From: JAYOEY01 sp038116945
GTDB taxonomy: Bacteria > Pseudomonadota > Alphaproteobacteria > MPNO01 > UBA2964
Length of the DNA stretch: 64,000 bases
Assembly: GCA_038116945.1 (NCBI GenBank)
Contig: JAYOEY010000005.1
Span: forward strand, 62,001 to 126,000
Direction: 5' to 3'
Made by a program: the position numbers and the translations under genes. Every line of letters begins with the position of its first letter. The first letter of the stretch is position 1. The notes below the pieces were generated by a model that worked only from the letters and a program-made list of their open reading frames with translations, was not told the origin of the DNA and ran no database searches. Below are positions 1 to 9,562 of this stretch, piece after piece.

Positions 1-3000
1 CGATATCGGTGGTGGCTTCCGCTTCCCGCAATTCGCGGTCCAGCCGGATGCCCGCATGGGCGCGGGCAGGGGCCAGCGGCGCCAGCAGGCTGTAGATGAT
101 CGGGATCAGCACCAGGGTGAACACGGTCGCGATCCCGAGCCCGCCGAACACGATCCAGCCGATGGCGGCGCGCGCTTCCGCGCCGGGGCCCGAACCGAGG
201 ATCAGCGGCAGGGCGCCGAACACCGTCGACAGCATGGTCATGATCACGGGCCGCAGGCGAGTCATCGCGGCCTCGCGCACCGCTTCCATGACCGGCAGCC
301 CCCGGTCGCGCAGCTGATCGGCGAATTCCACCACCAGAATGCCGTTCTTGGCCATCAGCCCGACCAGCATGATCAGTCCGATCTGGCTGTAGATGTTGAG
401 GGTGCCGCCGGTCAGCTTGAGAGAAAAGATCGCGGCGGCGAGACCGAACGGGACGGTCAGGATGATGACCATCGCGCTGAGTACGCTCTCGAACTGCGCC
501 GCCAGCACCAGCAGAACGACGAGCACCGCGATGCCGAACGTGATTGCGACTTCGTTCGATGTTTCCTCCAGCGTCGCGGCTTCGCGCAGGAAACGCAGAT
601 CGATGCCCGGCGGAAGGGTGTCGTCGGCAATCGCCTGCACCTCGGCCATCGCCTTTCTCATCGGGTAGCCGTTCGGCAGCGGCGTGTCGATTTCGACCGC
701 CCGTTTCTGCGCCGTCCGGTCGAGTTCCGCGGCGACGCCGACTTCCTCCAGCGTCACGAAGGACGACAGGGGCACAAGCTCGCCTTTGGCGGTCGAGACG
801 AACAGGTTGCGCAGGTCGCCCGGGTCGTCGATGGCGCCCGAAGCGGATTCCAGCATCACCGGGATCGACCGGTCGTTGACGTTGAGCTCGGCGACCTTGT
901 AGCCCGCGACCATCGCGCGCAGCGTATTTGAAATGCCCTCGACCGGTACGCCGAGGTCTTCCGCGCGCCGCCGGTCGACCTTGATCGAGATTTGCGGCTG
1001 GGTCTGCTGGAACTCGACCTCCGGGTCCTCGAACTGCGGCAGTCGTTCGTGCATCTTTTCCCGGAAATTGTCAGCCGCCGCGGCGAGGTCCTTGTAATTC
1101 GACCCGGTCAGCGCAAATTCCAGCCGCCCGCCCGAACGTCGCAGGTTGAGGCTGTTGGGCTGGCGTATCCGTACATGCGCGCCGGTGATCTGCCGCAATG
1201 GCTTGCGAAGCTCGCGGGCGATGTCCTCCTGGCTGCGGGTCCGTTCGGACCACGGCGCAAGCGGCGCGACGATCCACACACGGTTTGGATCCCACCGTCC
1301 GACAATCGACATTACGTTGCCGATTTCTCCCTTGTCCTGCAGCGGTTTGAGGAGCGCCTCCACCTGTGCCGACTGCTTGTCCATGTAATCGAGACCGACG
1401 CCGTCCGGTCCCTGCAGCATGATATAGATCGAGCCGCGGTCTTCGCGCGGCAGCAGTTCCTCCGTGATGGTCGGGTAGAGCAGGACAGCGATGGCGGCGG
1501 TCGCCGCCGTGCCGCCGATCATCAGGAAACGGGCGGACAGGGTGAAATCGAGAAAGCGCGCGTAAATTCTCTGCAGCCAGCGGCCAAGCGCGAACAGGCC
1601 GCCGGCCTGCGGCCCGCCTCCCACGCTTTTCCCGACCGGCAAGCGCGAAGCGAGAAACGGGCACAGCGTCAGCGCGACGAAGGAAGAGATCGCGACCGCG
1701 ATGGCGAGAACGATGCCGAACTCGGTAAACAGCTTGCCGGCGTTCGAGGGAAGGAAGGCTATGGGCAGAAACACCGAAATTAGCGTCGCGGAGGTCGCGA
1801 TGACGGCGAAGAAGACCTGCCGGGTGCCCACCACCGCCGCTGCCAGAGGCTTGAGGCCGAGCGTTCGGTGGCGGTGCACGTTCTCGATCACCACCACCGC
1901 ATCGTCGACGATCATGCCGGTCGCCAGCACCAGCGCCAGCAGCGTCAGGATGTTGATCGAATACCCGATCAGCCAGATCGCCGCGATGGTGCCGATCAGG
2001 GCCACCGGGATGGCGGCCGCCGGGACCAGCGTCGCGCGCAGCGATCCCATGAACAGGTATATCACCGCGAACACGACGACGACGGCGATGGCAAGGCTGG
2101 TCACGACCTCGCGCACCGATCCGCGGATGAAGGTGGCATCGTCGGAGACCTTGATGACCTCCGCGTCGTCGAGCCGCCGGTTGAGCTTGACCAGCGCCTT
2201 GTCGACGGCGTCCGAGATGGCGATGGTGTTGGACTGGGCGCGGCGGATGATCCCCAGCCCGATGACGCGCCTGCCGTTCAGCAGGCTGTAGCTCTCCGCC
2301 TGCGCCGGCCCGTAATAGGCGCGCGCGACATCGCCCAGCCGGACATCGCCCCTGAGTTCGATCGCCTCGACATCGGCAGGACGCCACACGGAGGCGTTGG
2401 CGCGCACCAGCAAAAGCTGATAGTCCGATTTGAAGCTGCCGACCGGTACGTCGAGATTGGTCGATCGCAGTGCCTTCGCAACATCGTCGATCGACAGCCC
2501 GTACCGCGCCAGCCGCATCGGTTCCACCACGATACGAAGCACCTGTTCGCGGTTGCCGAACAGAATGACCGTGGCGACGCCGGGAATGGCGGACAGCTCG
2601 GCGGTTACGTCGTCCTCGGCCAGGCGCGTCAGGGCTTCCTGGGACAGACGGTCGCTGACCAGCGCGAGACGGATGATGGGCGACGCGTCGGTGTCGGCCT
2701 TGACGACGGTAACGTCCTCGACGCCTTCCGGCAGCCTGCGCCGGATGCGGGACACGGCCTCGCGCACGTCGTTCGCGGCGACGTCCAGGTCGGCGGTCGG
2801 TCCGAATTCGGCGCGGACGCGGGCGTTGTTTTCCTCGCTCGCCGAGTTGATCGATTTGATGCCGGATACGCGCGCCACCGCGCCTTCGATCACGCTGGTC
2901 ACCTCGGCGTCCATGGTCTCGGGAGACGCGCCGTCGAAAAAGGCGCGCACCATGACGATCGGCCGGTCGATATCGGGCAGTTCCCGCACCTCGACCCCGA

Positions 3001-3103
3001 ACAGGGCGGAAAGGCCCGCGATCATGATCAGCAGGTTGATGACGACGATCAGGGTCGGCCGCCGGATCGACAGGTCCGGCAGGTCGCTGAAGCGACCGCT
3101 CAT
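1..3103 (-). CDS. RND (HAE1-type) multidrug efflux permease, partial at left edge
   Basis: Inner-membrane proton-driven drug or solute exporter of the AcrB/MdtB family, working with the adaptor encoded just upstream. The frame runs uninterrupted for 1034 codons and leaves the window without a stop. The family is about 1030-1050 residues, so only the last few codons should be missing. An N-terminal membrane segment follows residue 15. The paired aspartates of the TM4 proton relay are present (D400-D401 in MIVDDAVVVIEN), and two porter and two transmembrane halves can be read in order. The ATG overlaps the adaptor stop as ATGA, so the two genes are translationally coupled. Substrate cannot be told from sequence. 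Confidence 0.95.
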   Translation of the reverse strand, partial: MSGRFSDLPDLSIRRPTLIVVINLLIMIAGLSALFGVEVRELPDIDRPIVMVRAFFDGASPETMDAEVTSVIEGAVARVSGIKSINSASEENNARVRAEFGPTADLDVAANDVREAVSRIRRRLPEGVEDVTVVKADTDASPIIRLALVSDRLSQEALTRLAEDDVTAELSAIPGVATVILFGNREQVLRIVVEPMRLARYGLSIDDVAKALRSTNLDVPVGSFKSDYQLLLVRANASVWRPADVEAIELRGDVRLGDVARAYYGPAQAESYSLLNGRRVIGLGIIRRAQSNTIAISDAVDKALVKLNRRLDDAEVIKVSDDATFIRGSVREVVTSLAIAVVVVFAVIYLFMGSLRATLVPAAAIPVALIGTIAAIWLIGYSINILTLLALVLATGMIVDDAVVVIENVHRHRTLGLKPLAAAVVGTRQVFFAVIATSATLISVFLPIAFLPSNAGKLFTEFGIVLAIAVAISSFVALTLCPFLASRLPVGKSVGGGPQAGGLFALGRWLQRIYARFLDFTLSARFLMIGGTAATAAIAVLLYPTITEELLPREDRGSIYIMLQGPDGVGLDYMDKQSAQVEALLKPLQDKGEIGNVMSIVGRWDPNRVWIVAPLAPWSERTRSQEDIARELRKPLRQITGAHVRIRQPNSLNLRRSGGRLEFALTGSNYKDLAAAADNFREKMHERLPQFEDPEVEFQQTQPQISIKVDRRRAEDLGVPVEGISNTLRAMVAGYKVAELNVNDRSIPVMLESASGAIDDPGDLRNLFVSTAKGELVPLSSFVTLEEVGVAAELDRTAQKRAVEIDTPLPNGYPMRKAMAEVQAIADDTLPPGIDLRFLREAATLEETSNEVAITFGIAVLVVLLVLAAQFESVLSAMVIILTVPFGLAAAIFSLKLTGGTLNIYSQIGLIMLVGLMAKNGILVVEFADQLRDRGLPVMEAVREAAMTRLRPVIMTMLSTVFGALPLILGSGPGAEARAAIGWIVFGGLGIATVFTLVLIPIIYSLLAPLAPARAHAGIRLDRELREAEATTDI

Positions 3104-4203
3104 GACTTCGGTCCCTCCTTGCGGACGGGGTCTTCGTTTCGGCCCCGGGTCGTTTCAGGAGCCAGTTTCTGGCCTTCACGGAGTCCCTGGACGCCTTCGA
3201 CGACGACCATGTCGCCGGTCTTCAGCGGACCGTCAACCAGGATCCGGCCCTTGTCGCGGCGGACAAGCTTCACGAAAATCTTTTCCGCCTTGCCCGAATT
3301 GGCGCGCCACAGATAGGCGCCGTCCCGGCTCCACAGCACCGAGACTTCGGCGACGCTCGGATAGGGATTGCCGCGAAACGCGAACTCGACCTCGAATGAC
3401 GTTCCGGGGCGCATCGAATTGTCCGGGTTGGGGATCTTGGCCCTTATGCGCAGCGTCCTCGTGGTTTCCCGTATCCGGCTGTCCATCGCGGCGATGGTGC
3501 CGGTGATTCGCTTTTCGGGATCGGTCGATGGCCGGACTTTCAGCGAGTCGCCGATCCGTATCCGGCTCGTGTAATCTTCCGGCAGGTGGAAATCGACGAG
3601 CAGGGTCGACCGCTCGTCGAGCGTGGCGATCATGCTGCCATCCGTTACGCGGTCGCCCACGCTGATGTCGGTAAGGCCGATAACGCCTGAAAACGGCGCA
3701 ACGATAACCCGGTCCGCCAGATCGGCCTTGGCCTGGGCGTAACGGACGCTGGCGGTTTCGAGGGCGGTCTGCGCGGCATCGAGGCTGGTGCCCGTGGCGT
3801 GGCCCGACTTCGCAAGCTTGCGAAGCCTTTCTGCGTCCCGGTTCGCCTTGCGCAGCGCAACTTCTGCAAGGCGCACCGCCAGACGCTGGTGGGCGTCGTC
3901 GAGGCGCACCAGCACCTGGCCCTTTTCGACCCTCTGTTCGGGCCGGAAGCGGACTTCCACGACCTCGCCGTCGACCGACGGGTGAAGGTCTGCAGAATTG
4001 TGGGCAACGCCGGTTCCAACGGCGCGGACGACCAGCCGCTCGTCTTTCAGGACGACGGGCTCGACGATGACCCTGGTGGCGCCGCGCAGGGATTTGCCGC
4101 CTTTGGAGCCCACGGCTTCCTGGGAGCCGCCGAACCACACCCAGCCGCCGCTGATTGCGGCGGTGAGCAGCAGCGTAACCAATACCTGAAACCGCATTCG
4201 CAT
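3100..4203 (-). CDS. RND efflux periplasmic adaptor subunit (HlyD/AcrA family)
   Basis: Membrane-fusion protein that links the RND permease to an outer-membrane channel. It has 367 residues: an N-terminal hydrophobic anchor (VLVTLLLTAAISGGWVWF), a split lipoyl domain (EVRFRPEQRVEKGQVLVRLD, then VIVAPFSGVIGLTDISVGD), a helical hairpin between the halves, and a beta-barrel region. I chose the ATG at 4203 because a GGAG lies 8 bases upstream. The frame is open 25 codons further, but that stretch lacks signal-peptide character. No outer-membrane factor (TolC/OprM type) or regulator lies beside the pair in this window. Confidence 0.93.
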   Translation of the reverse strand: MRMRFQVLVTLLLTAAISGGWVWFGGSQEAVGSKGGKSLRGATRVIVEPVVLKDERLVVRAVGTGVAHNSADLHPSVDGEVVEVRFRPEQRVEKGQVLVRLDDAHQRLAVRLAEVALRKANRDAERLRKLAKSGHATGTSLDAAQTALETASVRYAQAKADLADRVIVAPFSGVIGLTDISVGDRVTDGSMIATLDERSTLLVDFHLPEDYTSRIRIGDSLKVRPSTDPEKRITGTIAAMDSRIRETTRTLRIRAKIPNPDNSMRPGTSFEVEFAFRGNPYPSVAEVSVLWSRDGAYLWRANSGKAEKIFVKLVRRDKGRILVDGPLKTGDMVVVEGVQGLREGQKLAPETTRGRNEDPVRKEGPKS

Positions 4204-4302
4204 TACCGGTGCTCCGGTTCGGGCGTTAAGGGCAACCGTGCCCTGCGCAAGACTATAACAGGCGGTTCCGCGTTCCAATCCGTTCGCACGGGCGCGGAAA
4301 CG

Positions 4303-5043
4303 TCAGAAAAGCGCCTTCCGGACGAGGTTCAGCCCGACGATCACCAGAAAGATGAAGACACCGGTCCGGAACCGGTCCTCGGAGATGAAACCGCGCACCC
4401 GTTCGCCGAGATACATGCCGAGCAGGGCCGGGAGGACCGCCATCGCGGAGACGGGCGCGTTCGACAGCGTAAAGCCGCCCTCGCGCCAGAGTGCGAAGGT
4501 CAGAAACAGCCCGGCGATGAGAAACTGGATGCCGATGGCCTGCACGAAGATGTTCTTGGCGAGGCCGATGGCCTGAAAAAAGATGATCAGGGGCGGGCCG
4601 ATCACGCCTGTGGTGCCCGCTGTCATGCCTGCGCAGAATCCGGCGAAGGTCGTCAGTATCGGGCCGGGCTCGTCCTTGATCCGGATCTGCACGGCAAGCA
4701 GGTTTATCAGGGCATAGGCCGTAACGATCAGCCCGAGCGCGATCATCAGGTAGGCGGCGTCCACCCGGTAAAGGATATGGACGCCGAGGAAAATGCTGGC
4801 GCACGTCGCGGTCAGCAGAAGCGCGTAGCGCCGCAGCAATTCAAGGAAGCGTCCGCCCCGGATCGCCTGGAAAAAATTGGTGGCGACGATGGGAACGACC
4901 AGCAGCGGGATGGCGACGCGAAGATCGATAATCTGGGTCATCAGCGTCAGCGCCGTGAGCGGCAGCCCGACGCCGATCAGACCCTTGATGAGACCGCCGA
5001 CAAGAAAGGCGACGCCGACCGTCGCCAGTACCAAGAAATCCAC
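4303..5043 (-). CDS. TSUP family (TauE/SafE) membrane transporter
   Basis: Predicted polytopic inner-membrane protein of 246 residues in the TauE/SafE family, whose members export or import sulfite, sulfoacetate or other small organic anions. It shows the paired family motifs at the starts of the two repeats (GGLIKGLIGVGLPL, then AGMTAGTTGVIGPPLI) and about eight hydrophobic helices. The GTG at 5043 is preferred because AGGGGG sits about 6 bases upstream and the protein then begins directly with its first helix. A longer ATG start at 5175 would add 44 polar residues unlike the family. It is divergent from pgi. The substrate is unknown. Confidence 0.88.
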   Translation of the reverse strand: MDFLVLATVGVAFLVGGLIKGLIGVGLPLTALTLMTQIIDLRVAIPLLVVPIVATNFFQAIRGGRFLELLRRYALLLTATCASIFLGVHILYRVDAAYLMIALGLIVTAYALINLLAVQIRIKDEPGPILTTFAGFCAGMTAGTTGVIGPPLIIFFQAIGLAKNIFVQAIGIQFLIAGLFLTFALWREGGFTLSNAPVSAMAVLPALLGMYLGERVRGFISEDRFRTGVFIFLVIVGLNLVRKALF

Positions 5044-5164
5044 GCTGTTCCCCCTGAGAAGACTGTCGTTGCTTACCCCTGTTCCCGATCCCTGTCGAGC
5101 GCGTGCGTTTATCCACAGGCCGCTTTGGGCGATTCGCCGGGCCGCTGTACTCTCGTGATAAAGG

Positions 5165-6463
5165 ATGGCGGTCATGCCCTACGCCCAGATTACCGATGCC
5201 TGTTTCTCCGATGCGGTCGGCGCACACGGGCTCGATCGCGCGCGTTTCGATGCCTTGCTCAAGAAAGCCGAAGGAGCGCTGACGGCGATGAAATCCGGGC
5301 ATGAAGACGGCTCGTTGCCTTTTCTGCGACTGTCCGAGGCGCGGGACGATCTGGGGAGTCTGGAGCCGCTGGCGGCGCGCTACCGGGAACAGTTTAGCGA
5401 TGTGGTGCTGATCGGCACCGGCGGCTCCAGCCTCGGCGGCCAGACGCTGTGCAAGCTGGCGACCGACCTTCAGGCGCCGCGTCTGCATTTCTTTGACAAT
5501 ATCGATCCGCACTCGCTGGGCCGGCTGCTGTCCGCTGTCGATCTGGCGCGGACCGGGTTTCTGGTCGTGTCCAAATCCGGCTCCACCGCCGAGACGATGA
5601 GCGTTTTTCTGCTCTGCCTCGCGGCCGTAATCGAGACCCTCGGCCGGGATGCGACAGGTCGTTTCACCGCAATCGCCGAACCGGGCGATAACGCGCTGAG
5701 GCGGATCTGCGACGAATACGGAATAGCGGTGCTCGACCATGACCCGGGGATCGGCGGCCGGTACTCGGTGCTGTCGCTGACGGGCTTGCTGCCGGCGATG
5801 ATCGCGGGGCTCGATGCGGTCGCCGTTCGCGAAGGGGCGGCTGAAGCGCTGGCGCCGGTTCTGATCGGCGCCGCCGCGAAAGACATCGCGCCGGCGATCG
5901 GCGCCGCGATCTCGGTGGGGCTGGCGGAGAACAGGGGAATTTCGACCTCCGTCCTGATGCCCTATGTCGACCGGCTGGCGGATTTCGGCCTGTGGTACCG
6001 GCAGCTCTGGGCGGAAAGCCTTGGAAAGAACGGCAAGGGCACGACGCCGGTTAACGCGCTCGGCACGGTGGACCAGCACAGCCAGCTCCAGCTCTATCTC
6101 GACGGGCCGCGCGACAAGATGTTTACCGTCATCATGCTCGATGTCGCGGGCAAGGGAGGAACATTTCCCGCCGATCTCGCACGCGACAGAGATCTGGCCT
6201 ATCTCGCAGGACGCTCGCTCGGAGACCTGATGGATGCCGAACAGCGGGCGACCGCCGAGTCCCTGATCCGTCACCAGCGTCCAACTCGGATCATCAGGCT
6301 CCCGGTGCTCGACGAGCGGACGATGGGCGCGCTGTTCATGCATTTCATGCTGGAAACGATCATCGCCGCGCATCTGCTGGGGGTCGATCCGTTCGACCAG
6401 CCGGCGGTCGAGGAGGGTAAGGTGCTTGCCCGTCAGTATCTGGCGGAAAGCGGGGGCGCATGA
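5165..6463 (+). CDS. pgi: Glucose-6-phosphate isomerase (short form)
   Basis: Interconverts glucose 6-phosphate and fructose 6-phosphate in the cytoplasm. The 432 residues carry the sugar-phosphate binding signatures VLIGTGGSSLGG and SKSGSTAET and the PGI signature around SLGKNGKGTTPVNALG, followed by DQHSQLQLYLDGP. It is much shorter than the 550-residue enterobacterial enzyme but matches the compact form found in many bacteria, so I do not read it as truncated. The start could instead be the ATG three codons later at 5174. The stop overlaps the mutL start (ATGA). Confidence 0.95.
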   Translation: MAVMPYAQITDACFSDAVGAHGLDRARFDALLKKAEGALTAMKSGHEDGSLPFLRLSEARDDLGSLEPLAARYREQFSDVVLIGTGGSSLGGQTLCKLATDLQAPRLHFFDNIDPHSLGRLLSAVDLARTGFLVVSKSGSTAETMSVFLLCLAAVIETLGRDATGRFTAIAEPGDNALRRICDEYGIAVLDHDPGIGGRYSVLSLTGLLPAMIAGLDAVAVREGAAEALAPVLIGAAAKDIAPAIGAAISVGLAENRGISTSVLMPYVDRLADFGLWYRQLWAESLGKNGKGTTPVNALGTVDQHSQLQLYLDGPRDKMFTVIMLDVAGKGGTFPADLARDRDLAYLAGRSLGDLMDAEQRATAESLIRHQRPTRIIRLPVLDERTMGALFMHFMLETIIAAHLLGVDPFDQPAVEEGKVLARQYLAESGGA

Positions 6464-8277
6464 CGATCCGCCGGCTCCCGGAGAATACCGTCAACCGGAT
6501 CGCCGCCGGCGAGGTGGTCGAGCGGCCCGCTTCCGCCGTCAAGGAGCTGGTGGAAAACGCCATCGACGCCGATGCGCGCCGGATCGACGTGACCCTGGCT
6601 GACAGCGGGCGGGGCGCGATCGTCGTGGCCGATGACGGGATCGGGATGAGCGCCGACGAACTCGCGCTGGCGGTCGAGCGGCATGCGACGTCGAAACTGC
6701 CCGACGACGATCTGCTGGAAATCGCATCGCTCGGATTCCGGGGAGAGGCCCTGCCGTCGATCGGATCGGTGGCGCGCCTGACCATTGCAAGCCGCGTGCG
6801 CGGCGCGGACGAGGCCTGGGAAATTACGGTCGAGGGCGGCCGCAAGGGCGACGTCAGGCCTTCTTCTCTGGCGCGCGGTACGCGCATCGAAGTCCGCGAC
6901 CTGTTCTTTGCGACGCCCGCGCGGCTCAAGTTCCTCAAGGGGGATCGTGCGGAAGCCGGCCATATCCTGGATGTCGTGAAACGCCTCGCCATGGCGCGTC
7001 CCGATATCGCCTTTTCGGTATCGGACGAACGCGGCCGGCGTCTGAGGTTCGAGGAAACGGGCGGCGATCTTCTCGATGCGCGTCTGCGCCGGCTGTCCGA
7101 TGTGATGGGGCGCGAGTTCGCGGAAAACGCGCTGCCCATCGATGCGGAGCGCGATGGCGTGCGCCTGACCGGCTATGCCGGTCTGCCGACGCTCAACCAG
7201 GCCTATGCAAGATCGCAGTATCTTTTCGTCAACGGCCGTCCGGTGCGCGACCCTCTGCTGACCGGCGCGGTGCGCGGCGCCTACCAGGATCTGCTGGCGC
7301 GCAACCGGCACCCGATGGTGGCGCTCTATCTCGAACTGTCGCCAAGGGCAGTCGACGTGAACGTCCATCCGATGAAAACGGAAGTCCGGTTCCGCGACGC
7401 GGGTCAGGTGCGCGGGCTGATCGTCGGCGCGCTGCGCCACGCGCTGGCCGAAGCCGGTCACCGGGCCTCGACCACGGTGGCGTCCCAGACGCTGGGCGCG
7501 TTCCGGCCCGGCAGCGGGCTTCCTGTCGGAGGGCAGCGGCCTTATGCCGCATCCGCGCCTCGTGCGGCAGCGCTTGCCGACTATTACGCGCCCATTCCGG
7601 GGCTCGAATCTCCCTCCGCCCGGGTCGAGCCGTCCGGTGGGCTGGCCGAAGAGACCGAGCCCTACGCGGTCGCGGAACCGTCGGAGCCCGCTAGCAGCCA
7701 CCCGCTTGGCGCGGCGCGGGCGCAGCTGCACGAGACCTATATCGTCGCCCAGACCGAGAACGGCATCGTCATCGTCGACCAGCACGCCGCGCACGAGCGG
7801 CTGGTCCTCGAACGGATGAAAGAGGCGATGGCGGAAGGGGCGGTCAAGCGGCAGGGGCTGCTGCTCCCGGAAGTGGTGGAAATGGATGAAGCCGCCTGCG
7901 AGCGTGTGCTGGCTCGCGCCGCTGAATTCGACGAGATGGGGCTCGCGATCGAATCGTTCGGTCCCGGGGCGATTGTGGTTCGCGAGGTTCCGGCACTGCT
8001 TGGCGCGACCGATGTCGCCGGGCTGATCCGCGATCTTGCCGACGATCTTGCCGAAATGGGGGAGGGGCTGACCCTCAGGGAACGGCTGGAGGAGGTCTGC
8101 GGCACCATGGCGTGTCATGGCAGCGTGCGCGCCGGACGCCGCCTCAACGCGGCCGAAATGGATGCGCTGCTGCGCCAGATGGAGCAGACTCCCAACAGCG
8201 GACAATGCAATCACGGCCGCCCGACCTATGTCGAGCTGCGGCTGGAAGACATCGAAAAGCTGTTCGGCCGACGGTGA
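6460..8277 (+). CDS. mutL: DNA mismatch repair protein MutL
   Basis: GHKL ATPase that couples MutS mismatch recognition to strand processing. The N-terminal ATPase motifs are intact: E32-N33 in ELVENAIDAD, the DDGIGM loop and GFRGEAL at 92-98. A proline-rich linker (about 340-415) leads to the C-terminal dimerization domain. That domain contains the full endonuclease motif DQHA(x2)E(x4)E starting at D440, plus downstream CHGSVRAG and CNHGRP metal-site motifs. It is therefore the nicking MutL type expected in bacteria without MutH, not the E. coli type. Its ATG overlaps the pgi stop. Confidence 0.97.
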   Translation: MTIRRLPENTVNRIAAGEVVERPASAVKELVENAIDADARRIDVTLADSGRGAIVVADDGIGMSADELALAVERHATSKLPDDDLLEIASLGFRGEALPSIGSVARLTIASRVRGADEAWEITVEGGRKGDVRPSSLARGTRIEVRDLFFATPARLKFLKGDRAEAGHILDVVKRLAMARPDIAFSVSDERGRRLRFEETGGDLLDARLRRLSDVMGREFAENALPIDAERDGVRLTGYAGLPTLNQAYARSQYLFVNGRPVRDPLLTGAVRGAYQDLLARNRHPMVALYLELSPRAVDVNVHPMKTEVRFRDAGQVRGLIVGALRHALAEAGHRASTTVASQTLGAFRPGSGLPVGGQRPYAASAPRAAALADYYAPIPGLESPSARVEPSGGLAEETEPYAVAEPSEPASSHPLGAARAQLHETYIVAQTENGIVIVDQHAAHERLVLERMKEAMAEGAVKRQGLLLPEVVEMDEAACERVLARAAEFDEMGLAIESFGPGAIVVREVPALLGATDVAGLIRDLADDLAEMGEGLTLRERLEEVCGTMACHGSVRAGRRLNAAEMDALLRQMEQTPNSGQCNHGRPTYVELRLEDIEKLFGRR

Positions 8278-8290
8278 CGGGGAGGGAAGA

Positions 8291-8989
8291 ATGCACAGGA
8301 TTTCACTGCCGCAGGCGAGTATCGACCATGTCATGCGGCGACGCGGCAAGCTGCACGCCTATGACGGCCTCCATCCGGCTCGGACGGCGCTGCTGGTCAT
8401 CGACATGCAGAATTTCTGGTGTCTCGACGGCATGCCGGCGTTTTCGCCGACGACCGCGTCGCTTGCCCCGAACATCAACCGTCTCGCGGCCGCGATGCGC
8501 GCCGCAGGGTCGTCCGTCTGGTGGATCCGGGCGATTTACGAAGGCTCATCGAAGGACTGGTCGTCCTATATGCATTATTTGAATCCCGACGATGTGGCGA
8601 TGGTGATGGCGCATCTGAGCGAGGCGCACGAGGCGTCCGCCGTGTGGGACGGGATGGATGTCCGGGACGGCGACGAGCATGTCGTCAAGACGCGGTTCAG
8701 CGCCTTTATCCGCGGCGCCTCCGATATCGAGGACCGGCTCAGGGCGTGCGGCGTCGACCGGCTGGTGATGACCGGCGTCGCCACCGATGTCTGCGTGGAA
8801 TCGACGGCCCGCGACGCCTTCATGCTGGATTTCGAGAATATTGTCGTGTCCGACGGCACCGCTACGCGTTCGGACGACGCGCATAACGCCTCGCTCGGCG
8901 CGATGTTCACTCATTTCGCCGACATCATGACGACCGACGAGGTGATCGGGCTGCTTGGAAAGGCGGGCACGGCGTCGGCCGCGGAATAA
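8291..8989 (+). CDS. Cysteine hydrolase, isochorismatase family
   Basis: A 232-residue isochorismatase-like hydrolase. The family cleaves amides such as ureidoacrylate, N-carbamoyl compounds or nicotinamide, or the vinyl ether of isochorismate. The catalytic Asp (LLVIDMQNFW), Lys (VVKTRFSAF) and nucleophilic Cys (GVATDVCVESTARDA) are all present with the usual cis-peptide loop. The ATG at 8291 has a strong GGAGGG upstream, and the frame does not extend usefully beyond it. It lies 13 bases after mutL and could be co-transcribed. Its 3' end faces rsmD with three bases between. Substrate not predictable. Confidence 0.9.
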   Translation: MHRISLPQASIDHVMRRRGKLHAYDGLHPARTALLVIDMQNFWCLDGMPAFSPTTASLAPNINRLAAAMRAAGSSVWWIRAIYEGSSKDWSSYMHYLNPDDVAMVMAHLSEAHEASAVWDGMDVRDGDEHVVKTRFSAFIRGASDIEDRLRACGVDRLVMTGVATDVCVESTARDAFMLDFENIVVSDGTATRSDDAHNASLGAMFTHFADIMTTDEVIGLLGKAGTASAAE

Positions 8990-8992
8990 CCG

Positions 8993-9562
8993 TCAGGCCG
9001 CTCCGAAGCCGAGGAAAACGACCCGCGCCGCGCCGTAGCGGCGCTCGTCGAGCGTCTCGAATCCTTCCGGCGCGGCGAACGCTTCCTTCGCCGCCAGCTC
9101 CACGACGCAGATGGCGCCGTCGGCGATCCAGCCCGCTTTCGCCAGCGCGACAAGCGCAGGCTCGGCATCGCCGGACCGGTAGGGCGGGTCGAGCAGGAGC
9201 AGCGAACAGGGCTCTGCTGCGCGGACCGGATTCAGGCAGTCTCCCGCGAGCGCCGCGACCCGCCCTTGTTCCCGGAGTGCCGCGATGTTGGCACGACAGC
9301 ATTCCAGCGCCTCGATATCGCGTTCCATCAGCGTGACATGATTCGCGCCGCGCGACGCAGCCTCGAGCCCCAGCGCGCCGGTTCCGGCGAACCCGTCGAG
9401 GACGCGCGCGCCCGAAACCCAGTCGCGGCCGCCGAGTTTCGCGCCGCCCTGGGTCAGGATATTGAACACGGACTCGCGCACCCGGTCGGCGGTCGGCCGC
9501 AGCCCCCGTCCTTCCGGCGCGAGGATCGTTCGCCCGCTATGGGTGCCGCCGACGATCCGCAT
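8993..9562 (-). CDS. rsmD: 16S rRNA (guanine(966)-N(2))-methyltransferase RsmD
   Basis: Methylates G966 of 16S rRNA in the assembling 30S subunit. The 189 residues begin with the family hallmark MRIVGGTHSGR. They carry the SAM site VLDGFAGTGALGLEAASRGA and the catalytic DPPY motif (LLLDPPYRSG), with a typical RPTADRVRESVFNIL segment. An AGGGA sits about 5 bases before the ATG. The first 26 bases overlap the end of the pseudouridine synthase gene, so the two form an operon with coupled translation. Confidence 0.96.
   Translation of the reverse strand: MRIVGGTHSGRTILAPEGRGLRPTADRVRESVFNILTQGGAKLGGRDWVSGARVLDGFAGTGALGLEAASRGANHVTLMERDIEALECCRANIAALREQGRVAALAGDCLNPVRAAEPCSLLLLDPPYRSGDAEPALVALAKAGWIADGAICVVELAAKEAFAAPEGFETLDERRYGAARVVFLGFGAA

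Noticed and set aside
1071..3316. Long open frames on both strands across the RND permease gene
   Set aside because: Arg/Gly/Asp-rich translations without domains; typical antisense and shifted frames of a high-GC gene. The true frame runs from 3103 off the left edge.
5165..6463. Truncated glucose-6-phosphate isomerase
   Set aside because: All signature motifs are present; the enzyme belongs to the compact form of the family.
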